A stretch of 64,000 nucleotides of DNA from an uncultured Gemmatimonadota bacterium. GTDB lineage: Bacteria > Gemmatimonadota > Gemmatimonadetes > Gemmatimonadales > Gemmatimonadaceae. Of this stretch, positions 27,567 through 36,858 are shown in pieces; within the stretch, counting starts at the first letter, position 1; each line of letters opens with the position of its first letter. A program made the position numbers and the translations under genes. The notes beneath the pieces were generated by a model. The model saw only the letters and a list, made by a program, of their open reading frames with translations, ran no database searches and was not told the DNA's origin. Location: contig CAIRYG010000012.1 in NCBI GenBank assembly GCA_903882745.1, positions 93,418 through 157,417 of the forward strand. Direction: 5' to 3'.

Positions 27567-28864
27567 ACAGCCTCCGAGACGGCGCACATCGGGGAGCCTT
27601 CAAGTTCGAGCACGTCAATAAAATCGTACGATGGATAGACAGGCATATTGCATTCCTCGCGCACTGCCACGAACGCCGAATCGTCGAGGAAGAGGCCGTT
27701 TTCGTTGATGGACTCGGCTGGGATCAATGCCAGGTCGAGGTCCGTCCGATGCGCGAGTGCGCGCCGGATATCGGCGCCGACCAAGAGGCCGGCGGTTGTA
27801 GTCGTAGGACCGAAGAGCGAGTTCTCGGTCGGAATCAGCTCGAACGTCGCGCCGGTCGCGGCCGCGAGCTGTTCGAGCAACGGCGGCATCAGCGGCGCCA
27901 TCGAGGTTCCGGTGACGACGCCAATCTTTTTGCCGTCCAGACGCGGGAGCCGCTCGACGCCTTCCGCGATGCGGCGCCGGAGCGTCGCGATGGAACCAAT
28001 GCCGTTCTCAATCTGCGCAAAGTCGTCGTAGAACTCAGCATCCGGCAGCTCGCGACCCGCCAACAGATACAACTCATCGGAACCATAGACCCAGGTGAAG
28101 CCGCGCTCCGCACGCGCCTTCTCGGCCCAGCGTTCCGCGACGGCGAGCAATGCCGTCGCGTTCGCCACGTTCATCGACTCGCCGGTGTACAGATGCGAGA
28201 ACTGCGTCAGCCCAACCGGCACGAGCGCAACGGTCAGGCAGGCCTCGCCCAAGTTCCAGAGATCGGTGAGCGACTGCTCGAGCACCTCGCCGTCATTGAG
28301 CCCCGGCACCACGACCATCTGACCGTGGAACTGGATCCCGCCATCGGTGAGCCGCGTGAGCTGCTCAATAATGTTGGGAACTCGCGGGTTGTTCAGCAGC
28401 TTCTTGCGTGCTTCCCACGGCGTCGCGTGGACCGAGACGTACAACGGCGAGAGCCGGTACTCGAGAATCCGCTCGAAATCGTGCTCGCGAAGATTCGACA
28501 GCGTCGCGAAATTTCCGTAGGCAAACGACAAGCGGTAGTCGTCGTCGCGAATGTACAGCGGCCGACGGAGCCCCTTCGGTAGTCCCTCGACAAAACAGAA
28601 CTCACACCGGTTCGCGCAGCGACGCACCGTGGGTGGCTCAAGCTCAAGCCCAAACGGCTCATCTTCCGGGCGCTCCACGTCAAAAATGACGAGCTCGCCC
28701 GACGGGAACTTGGCTTCGATTTCGAGGGCATCAACGGCGGTCAGGAACTCCCAATCGAGGAAGTCCACGAGGGCGCGCCCGTTGACGGAAATGAGCTCCG
28801 TTCCGGCGACGATGCCCAGCTCGGCAGCAATGCTATCGGGCTGAACCCGCGCGACCCTTACCAT
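27563..28864 (-). CDS. PDZ-radical SAM protein of the DUF512 family
   Basis: 433 residues. N-terminal PDZ-like region (1-60), a Cys cluster [14 protein letters not shown] (C-x3-C-x2-C, about residues 83-90) that should hold a 4Fe-4S cluster, [16 protein letters not shown] in the barrel, then the DUF512 C-terminal region. No reaction is established for the family. Some members lie beside der, as here, which hints at a ribosome or translation role (inference). A 19-bp palindrome sits immediately before its start. Confidence 0.9.
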   Translation of the reverse strand: MVRVARVQPDSIAAELGIVAGTELISVNGRALVDFLDWEFLTAVDALEIEAKFPSGELVIFDVERPEDEPFGLELEPPTVRRCANRCEFCFVEGLPKGLRRPLYIRDDDYRLSFAYGNFATLSNLREHDFERILEYRLSPLYVSVHATPWEARKKLLNNPRVPNIIEQLTRLTDGGIQFHGQMVVVPGLNDGEVLEQSLTDLWNLGEACLTVALVPVGLTQFSHLYTGESMNVANATALLAVAERWAEKARAERGFTWVYGSDELYLLAGRELPDAEFYDDFAQIENGIGSIATLRRRIAEGVERLPRLDGKKIGVVTGTSMAPLMPPLLEQLAAATGATFELIPTENSLFGPTTTTAGLLVGADIRRALAHRTDLDLALIPAESINENGLFLDDSAFVAVREECNMPVYPSYDFIDVLELEGSPMCAVSEAV

Positions 28865-28865
28865 A

Positions 28866-28884
28866 GTTGATGTAAGTTATCAAC
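28866..28884 (-). promoter_or_regulatory. 19-bp palindrome at the DUF512 start
   Basis: GTTGAT-N7-ATCAAC, ending 2 bp before the ATG at 28864 in the 34-bp larC-DUF512 gap. No Shine-Dalgarno sequence is visible in this gap. Candidate operator or a start-proximal RNA hairpin. Confidence 0.4.
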
Positions 28885-28898
28885 ATTGGCACCGGAAA

Positions 28899-30080
28899 TC
28901 AATCAGAAACAATGACTTCCGAGCGTCGTACCACCTCTGCCAAGACCTCGGCGGCCGTACGCCCCGTTGCCGCCACGACTCGCGCGACGTCGTCGAACTC
29001 CGGTTTGATCCGCTCGCCACCACCGGGAAGGCTAACCGTTTTCGTGGTTATCACCTGCCCAAAGACTTCGACGGTGCCGATGCGACGATCCAAGGCGCGA
29101 CGCTGGACTTCTGAGCGGCGCACACCGATCGTCGTGCTCTCCCGCAGGAGCAAGTCCTCCAAACGGCTGCTATCTGACGGGGTGCAGAGCACCTCCAACC
29201 GAACCCCGGGGCGACCCTTCTTCATCAGCGTTTGGAGGATCGTGACATCCAGGGCGCCGGCCGTGCGGAGGGCGTCTGCGGCTGCGGCCACATACTCCCC
29301 AGAGAGATCGTCCAGATCCGCCGCGAGCAGATGCAAGGTCTCATGTGCTGCGGCCACGCCCTGCACCTCCGCCAGCGTGATCCGGAGCGCGTTCGCGCGC
29401 CCCTGGAAGTCCTTGGTCCCTGCCCCGTATCCGCTCTTGCGCGGACGATACTCGGCAGGCGGCGCGCCGCTCGAGAGCACCCGCAGGAGCGCCGCGCCGG
29501 TGGGTGTGGTGAGCTCCCCGCTATTCTCTGGGCCCGGACGGACCGCCAGCCCCTCAAGGAGTCGCAGCGTGGCGGGTGCGGGCACCGCCAGCCGCCCATG
29601 GGCCGCGTCGATAAAGCCGTCGCCCATCGCGATCGTAGTGTTGTACACCTTCTCGACCCCGAGAAGATGCAGCCCCCAAACGCTGCCGACCACATCGAGA
29701 ATTGCATCCACCGCCCCAACCTCGTGCAGATGCACCTTCTCGAGGGTGGTGCCGTGGATTGAGGCTTCGACCGTCGTGACGGCCTCGAACACCAGCATGG
29801 CGCGCTCCTTGACCAGCGCGGGAGCTGGCGACGCATCGACAATCGCCTTGATATGCTTGAGATGGCGACCGTGCGGCTGGGGCGGGATATCAAAATCCAC
29901 CTTCCAGCCCGCAATCTCTCCGCGCTTCACACGCTCGAGCCGCACCGAAACCCCGTCGAGCTTGAGGGTCGCTGGCAGCGCCTTGAGCCATTCGGGGTCG
30001 AGTCCGAGGTCGAGGAGTGCGCCGAGCGTCATGTCGCCGGCGATTCCCGAGAAGGGGTCGAAGATCGCGATGTTGGTCAT
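28899..30080 (-). CDS. larC: Nickel-pincer cofactor biosynthesis protein LarC
   Basis: LarC inserts nickel into the pyridinium dithiocarboxylate nucleotide to form the NPN cofactor of lactate racemase-type enzymes. 393 residues, starting FDPFSGIAGDMTLGAL, with HLHEVGAVDAILDVVG and HGRLAVPAPAT. It is one continuous reading frame, whereas Lactobacillus makes the protein by frameshifting. ATG 30080 is chosen as it opens directly into the family motif. LarA, LarB and LarE are not in this window. Confidence 0.93.
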   Translation of the reverse strand: MTNIAIFDPFSGIAGDMTLGALLDLGLDPEWLKALPATLKLDGVSVRLERVKRGEIAGWKVDFDIPPQPHGRHLKHIKAIVDASPAPALVKERAMLVFEAVTTVEASIHGTTLEKVHLHEVGAVDAILDVVGSVWGLHLLGVEKVYNTTIAMGDGFIDAAHGRLAVPAPATLRLLEGLAVRPGPENSGELTTPTGAALLRVLSSGAPPAEYRPRKSGYGAGTKDFQGRANALRITLAEVQGVAAAHETLHLLAADLDDLSGEYVAAAADALRTAGALDVTILQTLMKKGRPGVRLEVLCTPSDSSRLEDLLLRESTTIGVRRSEVQRRALDRRIGTVEVFGQVITTKTVSLPGGGERIKPEFDDVARVVAATGRTAAEVLAEVVRRSEVIVSD

Positions 30081-30086
30081 AGTGTG

Positions 30087-30092
30087 AATATA
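30087..30092 (-). promoter_or_regulatory. -10 box directly before larC, possible leaderless start
   Basis: Reads TATATT on the minus strand, 6 bp from the larC ATG, with TTGGCC 15 bp further upstream. Transcription would begin at or next to the A of the ATG. There is no Shine-Dalgarno sequence in the 6-bp gap. Confidence 0.45.
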
Positions 30093-30096
30093 AACA

Positions 30097-30129
30097 TCGC
30101 GGGGCCCGGCCAACTGCCGAGCCCCGCGA
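30097..30129 (-). terminator. Stem-loop between threonine synthase and larC
   Basis: TCGCGGGGC (30097-30105) and GCCCCGCGA (30121-30129), perfect 9-bp stem, 15-nt loop. Follows the threonine synthase stop by 18 nt on the minus strand, and TGTTTATATT lies behind it. Likely end of the envelope operon, with the larC promoter directly downstream. Confidence 0.6.
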
Positions 30130-30147
30130 CATTTCTGTCACACTGAC

Positions 30148-31293
30148 CTACCAGCGGTACGACGCCCCTGATCCCGTGTTGAATACCACGATCTCGGCGT
30201 CCGGCTTCACGAGTCCGGCGAGGACCATCTTGCGGGCGACTTCGAGTCCGCACCCACCCTCGGGCGCTGCATCGATGCCACTGACCGATGCCAGCCGGAA
30301 GGTTCCGCGACGAATCTCCTCTTCGTCACAGGCGAAGGCGCCACCATTGCTCTCGCGGAGTGTGCGGAGCGTCAGGCGATCACCCAGTGGCCCCGGCACG
30401 CGCAGCCCGCTCGCATGCGTCGTCGGATTCTCCCATGGCGTCGCCTTCTCGGCGCCCTCGTGAAAGGCACGGACCAGCGGCTGACAGCCACTGGCCTGGG
30501 CAATCACCATCTTCGGCCGGCGGGTATCCGCTTCGAGCCATCCCCAATCCACCATCTCGTTGATGGCTTTCCAGATGCCGATCGTGCCTTCGCCACCGCC
30601 CGTCGGGTAGACGATCGCGTCTGGGAGACGCCAGCCGAGCTGTTCAGCGACTTCATAGCCCATTGTCTTCATTCCCTCCACACGGTACGGCTCGCGAACG
30701 GTGGCGACGTTGAAGTAGCCACTCTCCTTCGCAAACTGCATCGTCGCCTTCCCCGCGTCGCCAATGTGACCTTCCACAAGATGGAGTTCCGCGCCATAGG
30801 CACGAATGCTGCCGAGGATCGGCGGGGGTGTTGTGGCCGGCGCGTAGACGCGGGCTGGCATACGTGCGGCCGCAGCATAGGCGGCAAGCGCGATGCCGGC
30901 GTTTCCGGCGGTTGGGACGCACACGCCGGGGAGTCCGAGCGCCTTCGCGCGCGTGATGGCCATGGAGAGACCACGAGCCTTGAAGCTCGCGGTTGGGTTG
31001 AGCCCCTCGTCCTTGATCCAGAGGCGACCCACTCCGACGTCCTTCGCAAGCTCGGGGAGTTCGGTGAGCGCCGTCATGCCCTCACCGCGATTCGTGCGCA
31101 CCTCGCCGTCGTTGATCGGCAACGCCGCCGCGTAGCGCCACATGTCGGGCTCAGTGCCGATCTCTGATCTGCGGACGGAGGCGACCTTCACCATGAGCGG
31201 TTGACCACAGTCAGGACACAGCGAGGCCAAGCGATCGCCGGGTACGGTATAGGCGCACGCGGAACAATGGAGCGTCCAGGAAGAGGCAGTCAC
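30148..31293 (-). CDS. thrC: Threonine synthase (PLP-dependent)
   Basis: Converts O-phosphohomoserine to threonine. 381 residues. The N-terminus has a zinc-ribbon-like Cys set (Cys10, Cys13, Cys26, Cys29). The PLP Lys is Lys105 in NPTASFKARG, and VYPTGGGEG binds the cofactor phosphate. Short class II-like length. A cysteate or diaminopropionate-type relative is the main alternative. Starts as GTGA with uvrC, an unusual neighbour for an amino-acid gene. Confidence 0.88.
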   Translation of the reverse strand: MTASSWTLHCSACAYTVPGDRLASLCPDCGQPLMVKVASVRRSEIGTEPDMWRYAAALPINDGEVRTNRGEGMTALTELPELAKDVGVGRLWIKDEGLNPTASFKARGLSMAITRAKALGLPGVCVPTAGNAGIALAAYAAAARMPARVYAPATTPPPILGSIRAYGAELHLVEGHIGDAGKATMQFAKESGYFNVATVREPYRVEGMKTMGYEVAEQLGWRLPDAIVYPTGGGEGTIGIWKAINEMVDWGWLEADTRRPKMVIAQASGCQPLVRAFHEGAEKATPWENPTTHASGLRVPGPLGDRLTLRTLRESNGGAFACDEEEIRRGTFRLASVSGIDAAPEGGCGLEVARKMVLAGLVKPDAEIVVFNTGSGASYRW

Positions 31294-33173
31294 GAGACGT
31301 GAGGTTCGGGTGTCGGTACAGGAGGAGCATCGGATACGGCTGGTGCCGTTGGATCTGAAGCTTTCAACGCATCAAGCATCTTCTGTGCTGAACGCGTCGA
31401 CCACCCCGGGAGTTCTGCGACCGCTTCGGGGGTGGCATCACGGATCCCTTGAATCGATCCGAAGTGCGAGAGCAACTCGCGGCGCTTCACGGGGCCAACA
31501 CCGGGAATTTTCAACAACTCTGACGTAACGGTGCGCAGGGTGCGCCGTTTCCGATTATAGCCAACCGCGGTGCGATGTGCTTCGTCGCGCGCCTGTTGGA
31601 GCAACCGGAGGGCCGGGGATCGTCGGGGCAATCGCAGCGATTCGGACCGGCCAGGCATGAACACTTCCTCGTCTTTCTTTGCGAGTGAAATGAGCGGATG
31701 CTTTTCCAGGCCAAGCTCCGTGAGTGCCGCGAGCGCGGCACTGAGCTGCCCCTTCCCACCGTCAATCACGATCAGGTCCGGGAGTGGCTTTGATTCTTCG
31801 AGGCGGCGGCGGAAGAATCGATGCACCACTTCGCGCATTGAGGCAAAGTCGTCGGGGCCATGCGCCTCGTCCACACTTTTGACGCGCATCGTCCGGTACT
31901 CGCTCCGCTTCGGCCGTCCGTTCTCGAACCACACAATAGACCCCACGTTGTCCTTACCCTGCGCGGTCGACATGTCAAAACAGACGAGCGAGCGCGGAAT
32001 CTTCTGCAATCCGAGCTCGCGGCCGAGTTCGTACACCGGGTCAGCCGCACGTTCGTCGACCTCGACACCGGCGAGCTTGAACTCCTCAAGCAGGTGACGC
32101 GCATTCTGCTCGGCGAGATCAATAAGCTCGCGACGTGAACCACGCTGCGGAATGAGGACCGACGTGCCAGGGATCGTCTCCTCAAACACTGGGCGATCTT
32201 CGAAATCGAAGGGGAGGAGCAGTTCGCGTCCGCGCTCGGTCGCACCGATGTAACTACTCGCCAGATACGCACCGAGGACGGCGGCGTCGGGCTCGTCCTC
32301 CACGTGCTCGAGAAACCGATGATCGCGTCCGAGCAACTTGCCACCGCGAATGCGAATGATCGTCACGCAGGCATCTTCCCCATCGCGCGCATATCCCACG
32401 ACATCGCGTTCGCCGCCTTCGACGTCAAGAATGACCGTGGGCTCCTCCATCTTCTGCAGATGCACCAACGCATCGCGCAGTTCGGCGGCACGCTCAAACT
32501 GCATGGCATCTGAGGCCGCCGACATCCGCTCCTTGACGCGACGCACGACCTCGTCGGTGCGGCCGTCGAGAAAGACGACCACTTCGTCAATCATCGCGCC
32601 ATAGTCCGCCAAGGACTGCTGACCAATGCACGGCCCTTTGCACCGCTTGATGTAGTAGTCGAGGCAGGCGCGCTCGGGCATCTCCGATGGCATATCGAAC
32701 CGACAGGAGCGCACGGTAAAGATGCGCTTGACGACATTCAGCGCTTGCCGCATGGCACCAACATCGGTGTACGGCCCAAAGTACCGCGCCCCGTCGTTGA
32801 CCAAACGCCGCGTGACAAAGACGCGCGGGTATGGCTCCTGCACGGTCACTTTCACATACGGGTACGACTTATCGTCGCGGAGCACAATGTTGAACCGCGG
32901 CCGATGCTCCTTGATCAGGTTGTACTCGAGGATCAGCGCATGCTGCTCCGACGGAACAACGATCGTCTCGAGGTCCGCGGCCTGCTCCACCATCATGCGC
33001 GTCTTGGGGCTCGTCTCGTGATCAGAGCCAAAGTAACTGCGGACCCTAGGCTTCAGCCGCTTGGCCTTGCCAACGTACAGCACAGTCCCGTCGGCATCCT
33101 TCCAGAGATACACGCCCGGCGTATCGGGAAGGTGCGCGAGTTTCGCGGCGATCGCTTCAGGAACCTGACGCAT
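31290..33173 (-). CDS. uvrC: Excinuclease ABC subunit C
   Basis: Dual-incision nuclease of nucleotide excision repair, 627 residues. N-terminal GIY-YIG domain (TPGVYLWKDADGTVLYVGKAKRL), Cys-rich segment CLDYYIKRCKGPCIG, UVR domain around residues 205-240, RNase H-like endonuclease domain with LIVIDGGKGQL, and C-terminal helix-hairpin-helix LLKIPGVGPVKRRELL. Starts 8 nt after the murJ stop. Confidence 0.97.
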   Translation of the reverse strand: MRQVPEAIAAKLAHLPDTPGVYLWKDADGTVLYVGKAKRLKPRVRSYFGSDHETSPKTRMMVEQAADLETIVVPSEQHALILEYNLIKEHRPRFNIVLRDDKSYPYVKVTVQEPYPRVFVTRRLVNDGARYFGPYTDVGAMRQALNVVKRIFTVRSCRFDMPSEMPERACLDYYIKRCKGPCIGQQSLADYGAMIDEVVVFLDGRTDEVVRRVKERMSAASDAMQFERAAELRDALVHLQKMEEPTVILDVEGGERDVVGYARDGEDACVTIIRIRGGKLLGRDHRFLEHVEDEPDAAVLGAYLASSYIGATERGRELLLPFDFEDRPVFEETIPGTSVLIPQRGSRRELIDLAEQNARHLLEEFKLAGVEVDERAADPVYELGRELGLQKIPRSLVCFDMSTAQGKDNVGSIVWFENGRPKRSEYRTMRVKSVDEAHGPDDFASMREVVHRFFRRRLEESKPLPDLIVIDGGKGQLSAALAALTELGLEKHPLISLAKKDEEVFMPGRSESLRLPRRSPALRLLQQARDEAHRTAVGYNRKRRTLRTVTSELLKIPGVGPVKRRELLSHFGSIQGIRDATPEAVAELPGWSTRSAQKMLDALKASDPTAPAVSDAPPVPTPEPHVS

Positions 33174-33181
33174 GCAGCCGG

Positions 33182-34816
33182 CTACGACGCGCGGAAGAGG
33201 CGCACAACACGACCGGTGACGGCGGTCGCCTCAGGAATCCCACGCGAGCGCGTCAGGACCACGTACACCACCCCGTACATCGGTAGCGCCAATGCGCCGA
33301 GCACCAGCGGGTGCTCGCCCGCCGTCAGGAGATGCACAGCGTGAGTCGCACGGAACTGCAGCGCCGCTTTGACCAACAACGCCGCGACGCTCGCAACAAT
33401 CGCGCTCCCCCAGAGCGCGCGCAGATAGGCTCCCTCCACGGGTAGCGCGCCAATCCGAGCGGCAATCGACCGCCGAAGCAGGGCGAACTCAACCCACGCG
33501 GCAATACCAGCCGAGGCCGTCAGCCCCGCCGCGCCCCATCGAGCATCGACACCGCACCAAGCGGGGAGATACAACGAAGCCACCAGCCCGAGCGCAATCG
33601 TCAAGGCCACGCGAACGAGGGCAAACGTGAGCGGCACCCTCGTGTTGCGGAGCGCGTACCAGGTCGACGCATAGAGGCGTCCGAGCGTCCCAGCGAGGAG
33701 CCCAACGGCAGACCCCGCCAACACACTCCAGAGCCACAGCGTGTCATGTGCCTCGAAGCGTCCTGTCTGGTAGAGCACACCGCCGACGATATCGCCCAGC
33801 ACAAAAAACGCGACCGATGAGGGCACGACATAAAACGCGATGCGCCGAAGACCGTCGTCCAGCCGCGTGCGCAGTGCAGCGGACACCGTCGCGTCATCGC
33901 CAAGCTCACCGGACATCGCGGGCAACTGTGACGCCGACACCGCCATTCCAAAAAGCGACACGGGGAGTACCGCAATCACCTGCGCATTCGCCAGCAGCGT
34001 GACTGCGCCATTCGATACGAATGATGCAATCAGCCCGTCGGCATACGCGCTGATCTGGACCACACCACGCCCCACAAATACCGGGAGGAAGTTCGTCAGA
34101 ATCGTGCGCACATTTCGGTTGCGCACATCGAGTGACACGCGCAAACGACGCTCCACGCGGAGCAGCGTGGGCAGTTGCACCGCGAGCTGTGCCAGACTCC
34201 CAACGACCGAGGCCCAGGCCACAAGGGTCACCAACCGCGCGGCGCCAACGGTAGAGTCCGCGAGCGCCGGCCCACGCCAGACGAGCACCGAAATCATGAC
34301 GATGTTCATTGCCACGGGCGACGCGTACGACAGAAAAAACTTGCGGTGTGCGTTCAAGACGCCGAGCGTCCACGCAGACATCACCAGCAGGCCGACCCCG
34401 GGAAACATGATCTGCACCAGGAGGATCGTGAGCTCCCGTTTCTCGCCGGTAAATCCACCCGCGATCAGGGGAATGGCGTAGGGCGCCGCAACAATCCCAA
34501 CGAGCACCAGTACGGTGCTGGTGAGCGCAAGCAGCGCACCGATGGCGCCAGCAACGGTGCCAGCCTCCTCTTCGTCGCCCTGTGCGAGGAGCCGCGCATA
34601 GACGGGAATGAATGAGGCCGAGAGCACTCCTTCACCGAAAAGGTTCTGGAGAATGTTCGGAATACGAATCGCGGCCTGCAGGGCGTCGTTGACCGCCCCA
34701 ACTCCCAAATAGTGCGCGAGAAGACGACCGCGCACGAGCCCGAACAGTCGACTCAGCAGGATCCCGGCCGCGACCAACGCGGCGCCCCCGCTGCTGCGCC
34801 GTTCGCCGAGGCTCAC
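33182..34816 (-). CDS. murJ: Lipid II flippase MurJ (MviN)
   Basis: Flips lipid II across the inner membrane for peptidoglycan synthesis. 544 residues, about 14 membrane helices of the MOP superfamily, with SRLFGLVRGRLLAHYLG and FGEGVLSASFIPVYARLL as family signatures. GTG at 34816 is chosen because it overlaps the bshC stop as GTGA. An ATG 57 nt further upstream would read through bshC. Confidence 0.94.
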   Translation of the reverse strand: MSLGERRSSGGAALVAAGILLSRLFGLVRGRLLAHYLGVGAVNDALQAAIRIPNILQNLFGEGVLSASFIPVYARLLAQGDEEEAGTVAGAIGALLALTSTVLVLVGIVAAPYAIPLIAGGFTGEKRELTILLVQIMFPGVGLLVMSAWTLGVLNAHRKFFLSYASPVAMNIVMISVLVWRGPALADSTVGAARLVTLVAWASVVGSLAQLAVQLPTLLRVERRLRVSLDVRNRNVRTILTNFLPVFVGRGVVQISAYADGLIASFVSNGAVTLLANAQVIAVLPVSLFGMAVSASQLPAMSGELGDDATVSAALRTRLDDGLRRIAFYVVPSSVAFFVLGDIVGGVLYQTGRFEAHDTLWLWSVLAGSAVGLLAGTLGRLYASTWYALRNTRVPLTFALVRVALTIALGLVASLYLPAWCGVDARWGAAGLTASAGIAAWVEFALLRRSIAARIGALPVEGAYLRALWGSAIVASVAALLVKAALQFRATHAVHLLTAGEHPLVLGALALPMYGVVYVVLTRSRGIPEATAVTGRVVRLFRAS

Positions 34817-36381
34817 GGCGTGCCGATCAATGATCCAGCGTGCATCGCCGCCCCGGTGCGCAACTGCGCCCAAAGGGTGTCCCCGTGGCGTGCGAACATC
34901 GGCGCATAGTTCAACGCGCGCTCCTGCCGCTCCCCGCGGGGCAACACGGCCGCACGAATCGACGCGAGGTCCGCAATCGCCTGCTCTTCGCCGCGCGTGG
35001 CTGCGGCGCGCACGCGGCGCTCCAGTCGCTCGACGCGATGATGAAACTCCTTTTTGGCACCCGCGATCACGGCGGCATCCACGAGGGGGCGCCCTTTCTG
35101 CGCCTCATCGAGGGCGGCCAGTTGCTGGTCGATCGACGTCTGCATCGCGGACAGTGCGTCGCGTACACCGGCAGGCATCGCCCGTTCGCCAATCCGCCGC
35201 TCCGCCACATGCGGGGCCCGAATATCCTCGAACACCATACCGAGCCGACCCAGCATGCGGTCGACCGCGGGCTCAATCACCGTCGCGGACCACCGTGGCA
35301 CCACCAAGGGGACCGGCAATCCCATGGCTTCCGCCGCGGCACTGACCTGCGCAAAGTAGGCGATCTCACCGGGGCCGCCGACATAGGCGACCGTCGGCAT
35401 GATCTGCCGCTCGACAACAGGACGCAGCAAGACATTCGCAGAGAGTACGAGGTCGTCACGCTGCGATGCCTCAATCGCCTGGGCGAGCGGCACACGTTCC
35501 TTCCGTCCGTCAACACTGCGAAACACCAGCGACAGCTTTGCCACGCGCGCGACTTGCGCACGGTAGCCACCGCGCTCGATCGACACGGTGCGCATTGCGA
35601 CCGCTTCATCCACCACCGCCGCCCGCGCAAGCGCGGTGACAAGCGTCGGCCGCGCGGCCGCACGCACTGCGGGATGCCACGAATCAAGCACCGCAATGCC
35701 AAGCGGTTGCAACATCTCGCGCAAGAACTGTACGTAGGCGCTCCCGACCGTCGCGTCCGCGCGATACGCGCGCTGGAGCGCCGCCAGCACCTCGCCGTGC
35801 GCTGCTGATCCGGCGGCCTCAAACAGCACCCGCATCTGGTCGCTGACGTCCCCAAGCGGCGTCTGCGACATCACCAAGCCATCCGCCACACGCCGCTCGA
35901 CGGACAAGCGTCGAACCGTGTTGTCGAGCGACACGTCGGTGAACGACGCTTCTTCGAAGTCGGCATCATCCGTGGCTGCCCAGAACACCGGCGCCACCGG
36001 AATGCCCAGCTCACGCTCCAAACGATCGGCGAGCGCCAACGCGGACATGGCCTTGAGCCAGGTGTAGCCTGGGCCGCCGAACAACCCGGGCTGCTGCCCC
36101 GTGGTCACGACAATGCCGTTCCCCGCTGCAACGCGGGCCATCCGCTCGTGCGCTGCTCCGGAGAGTTGGAGCGCCGGCCGCAGGGCATCCAGCCACCCCG
36201 CGCCCGCAAAGCCACCACGCACCGACTCGGCATGACTCGTCCACTGCTCGGCCCCACGAGGACGCGGGGCAAACCATCCACGAGGCGCACTACCGTCGAG
36301 AGCCGCGCGCGTCAGCGCGCCGCCGCCCACCGGCTCCGTCACAACCCGTGGCGCGCTCACGCGACACGCTCCAGCGAACAT
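34813..36381 (-). CDS. bshC: Bacillithiol biosynthesis cysteine-adding enzyme BshC
   Basis: Putative ligase that adds Cys to GlcN-malate to finish bacillithiol. About 522 residues, with VVTTGQQPGLFGGPGYTWLKA, FWAATDDADFEE and the long coiled-coil typical of the family (about 425-480). Its presence suggests bacillithiol as the low-molecular-weight thiol. bshA and bshB are not in the window. The start is uncertain: ATG 36381 lies 17 nt past the rlmH stop, and a GTG at 36360 is an alternative. Confidence 0.87.
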   Translation of the reverse strand: MFAGACRVSAPRVVTEPVGGGALTRAALDGSAPRGWFAPRPRGAEQWTSHAESVRGGFAGAGWLDALRPALQLSGAAHERMARVAAGNGIVVTTGQQPGLFGGPGYTWLKAMSALALADRLERELGIPVAPVFWAATDDADFEEASFTDVSLDNTVRRLSVERRVADGLVMSQTPLGDVSDQMRVLFEAAGSAAHGEVLAALQRAYRADATVGSAYVQFLREMLQPLGIAVLDSWHPAVRAAARPTLVTALARAAVVDEAVAMRTVSIERGGYRAQVARVAKLSLVFRSVDGRKERVPLAQAIEASQRDDLVLSANVLLRPVVERQIMPTVAYVGGPGEIAYFAQVSAAAEAMGLPVPLVVPRWSATVIEPAVDRMLGRLGMVFEDIRAPHVAERRIGERAMPAGVRDALSAMQTSIDQQLAALDEAQKGRPLVDAAVIAGAKKEFHHRVERLERRVRAAATRGEEQAIADLASIRAAVLPRGERQERALNYAPMFARHGDTLWAQLRTGAAMHAGSLIGTP

Positions 36382-36397
36382 CGACCCGACATCAGTC

Positions 36398-36856
36398 TCA
36401 CTTGTTGTACGGTTCCCCGCGCCCAATCGTACCAGCACGGTAGATCTGCTCCGCCAGCACCAATCGCGCCATTTCGTGCGGAAGTGTCCACGGCGCCAAC
36501 GTGATCTGCGTGCGCGCGGTCTTCAAGACCTCAGCCGACAGGCCGAGTGCTCCGCCAATCACGAATGCCACATCGCTCGCCCGTTCACGCTCCTGCTGCA
36601 GCCACTTGGCGAAGCCAAGAGAATCCCAACTCCGCCCGCCCGGATTGCACGCCACAACATGCGCGCCCGCGGGAATAACTTTCAACAAGCGCTCCCCTTC
36701 CCGCTCACGAATGAGGTCCGGGGTGCCGGACTTCGCCGGCTCCTCACGGACCTCGATCGCCTCGAACGGCCAATAGTGCGCCGCCCGCTGCTCGTACTCA
36801 CTGATCGCAGCGGCCAACCCCGGCGCGCGAGGCCGGCCGACTGCAACCAATAGCAC
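36398..36856 (-). CDS. rlmH: 23S rRNA (pseudouridine-1915-N3) methyltransferase
   Basis: SPOUT-class methyltransferase, 152 residues. SAM-binding trefoil knot with FVIGGALGLS and the conserved tail LAEQIYRAGTIGRGEPYNK. E. coli ends PYHR/K, here PYNK. GTG start 2 nt after the glutamate dehydrogenase stop. Confidence 0.95.
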   Translation of the reverse strand: MLLVAVGRPRAPGLAAAISEYEQRAAHYWPFEAIEVREEPAKSGTPDLIREREGERLLKVIPAGAHVVACNPGGRSWDSLGFAKWLQQERERASDVAFVIGGALGLSAEVLKTARTQITLAPWTLPHEMARLVLAEQIYRAGTIGRGEPYNK

Positions 36857-36858
36857 CC

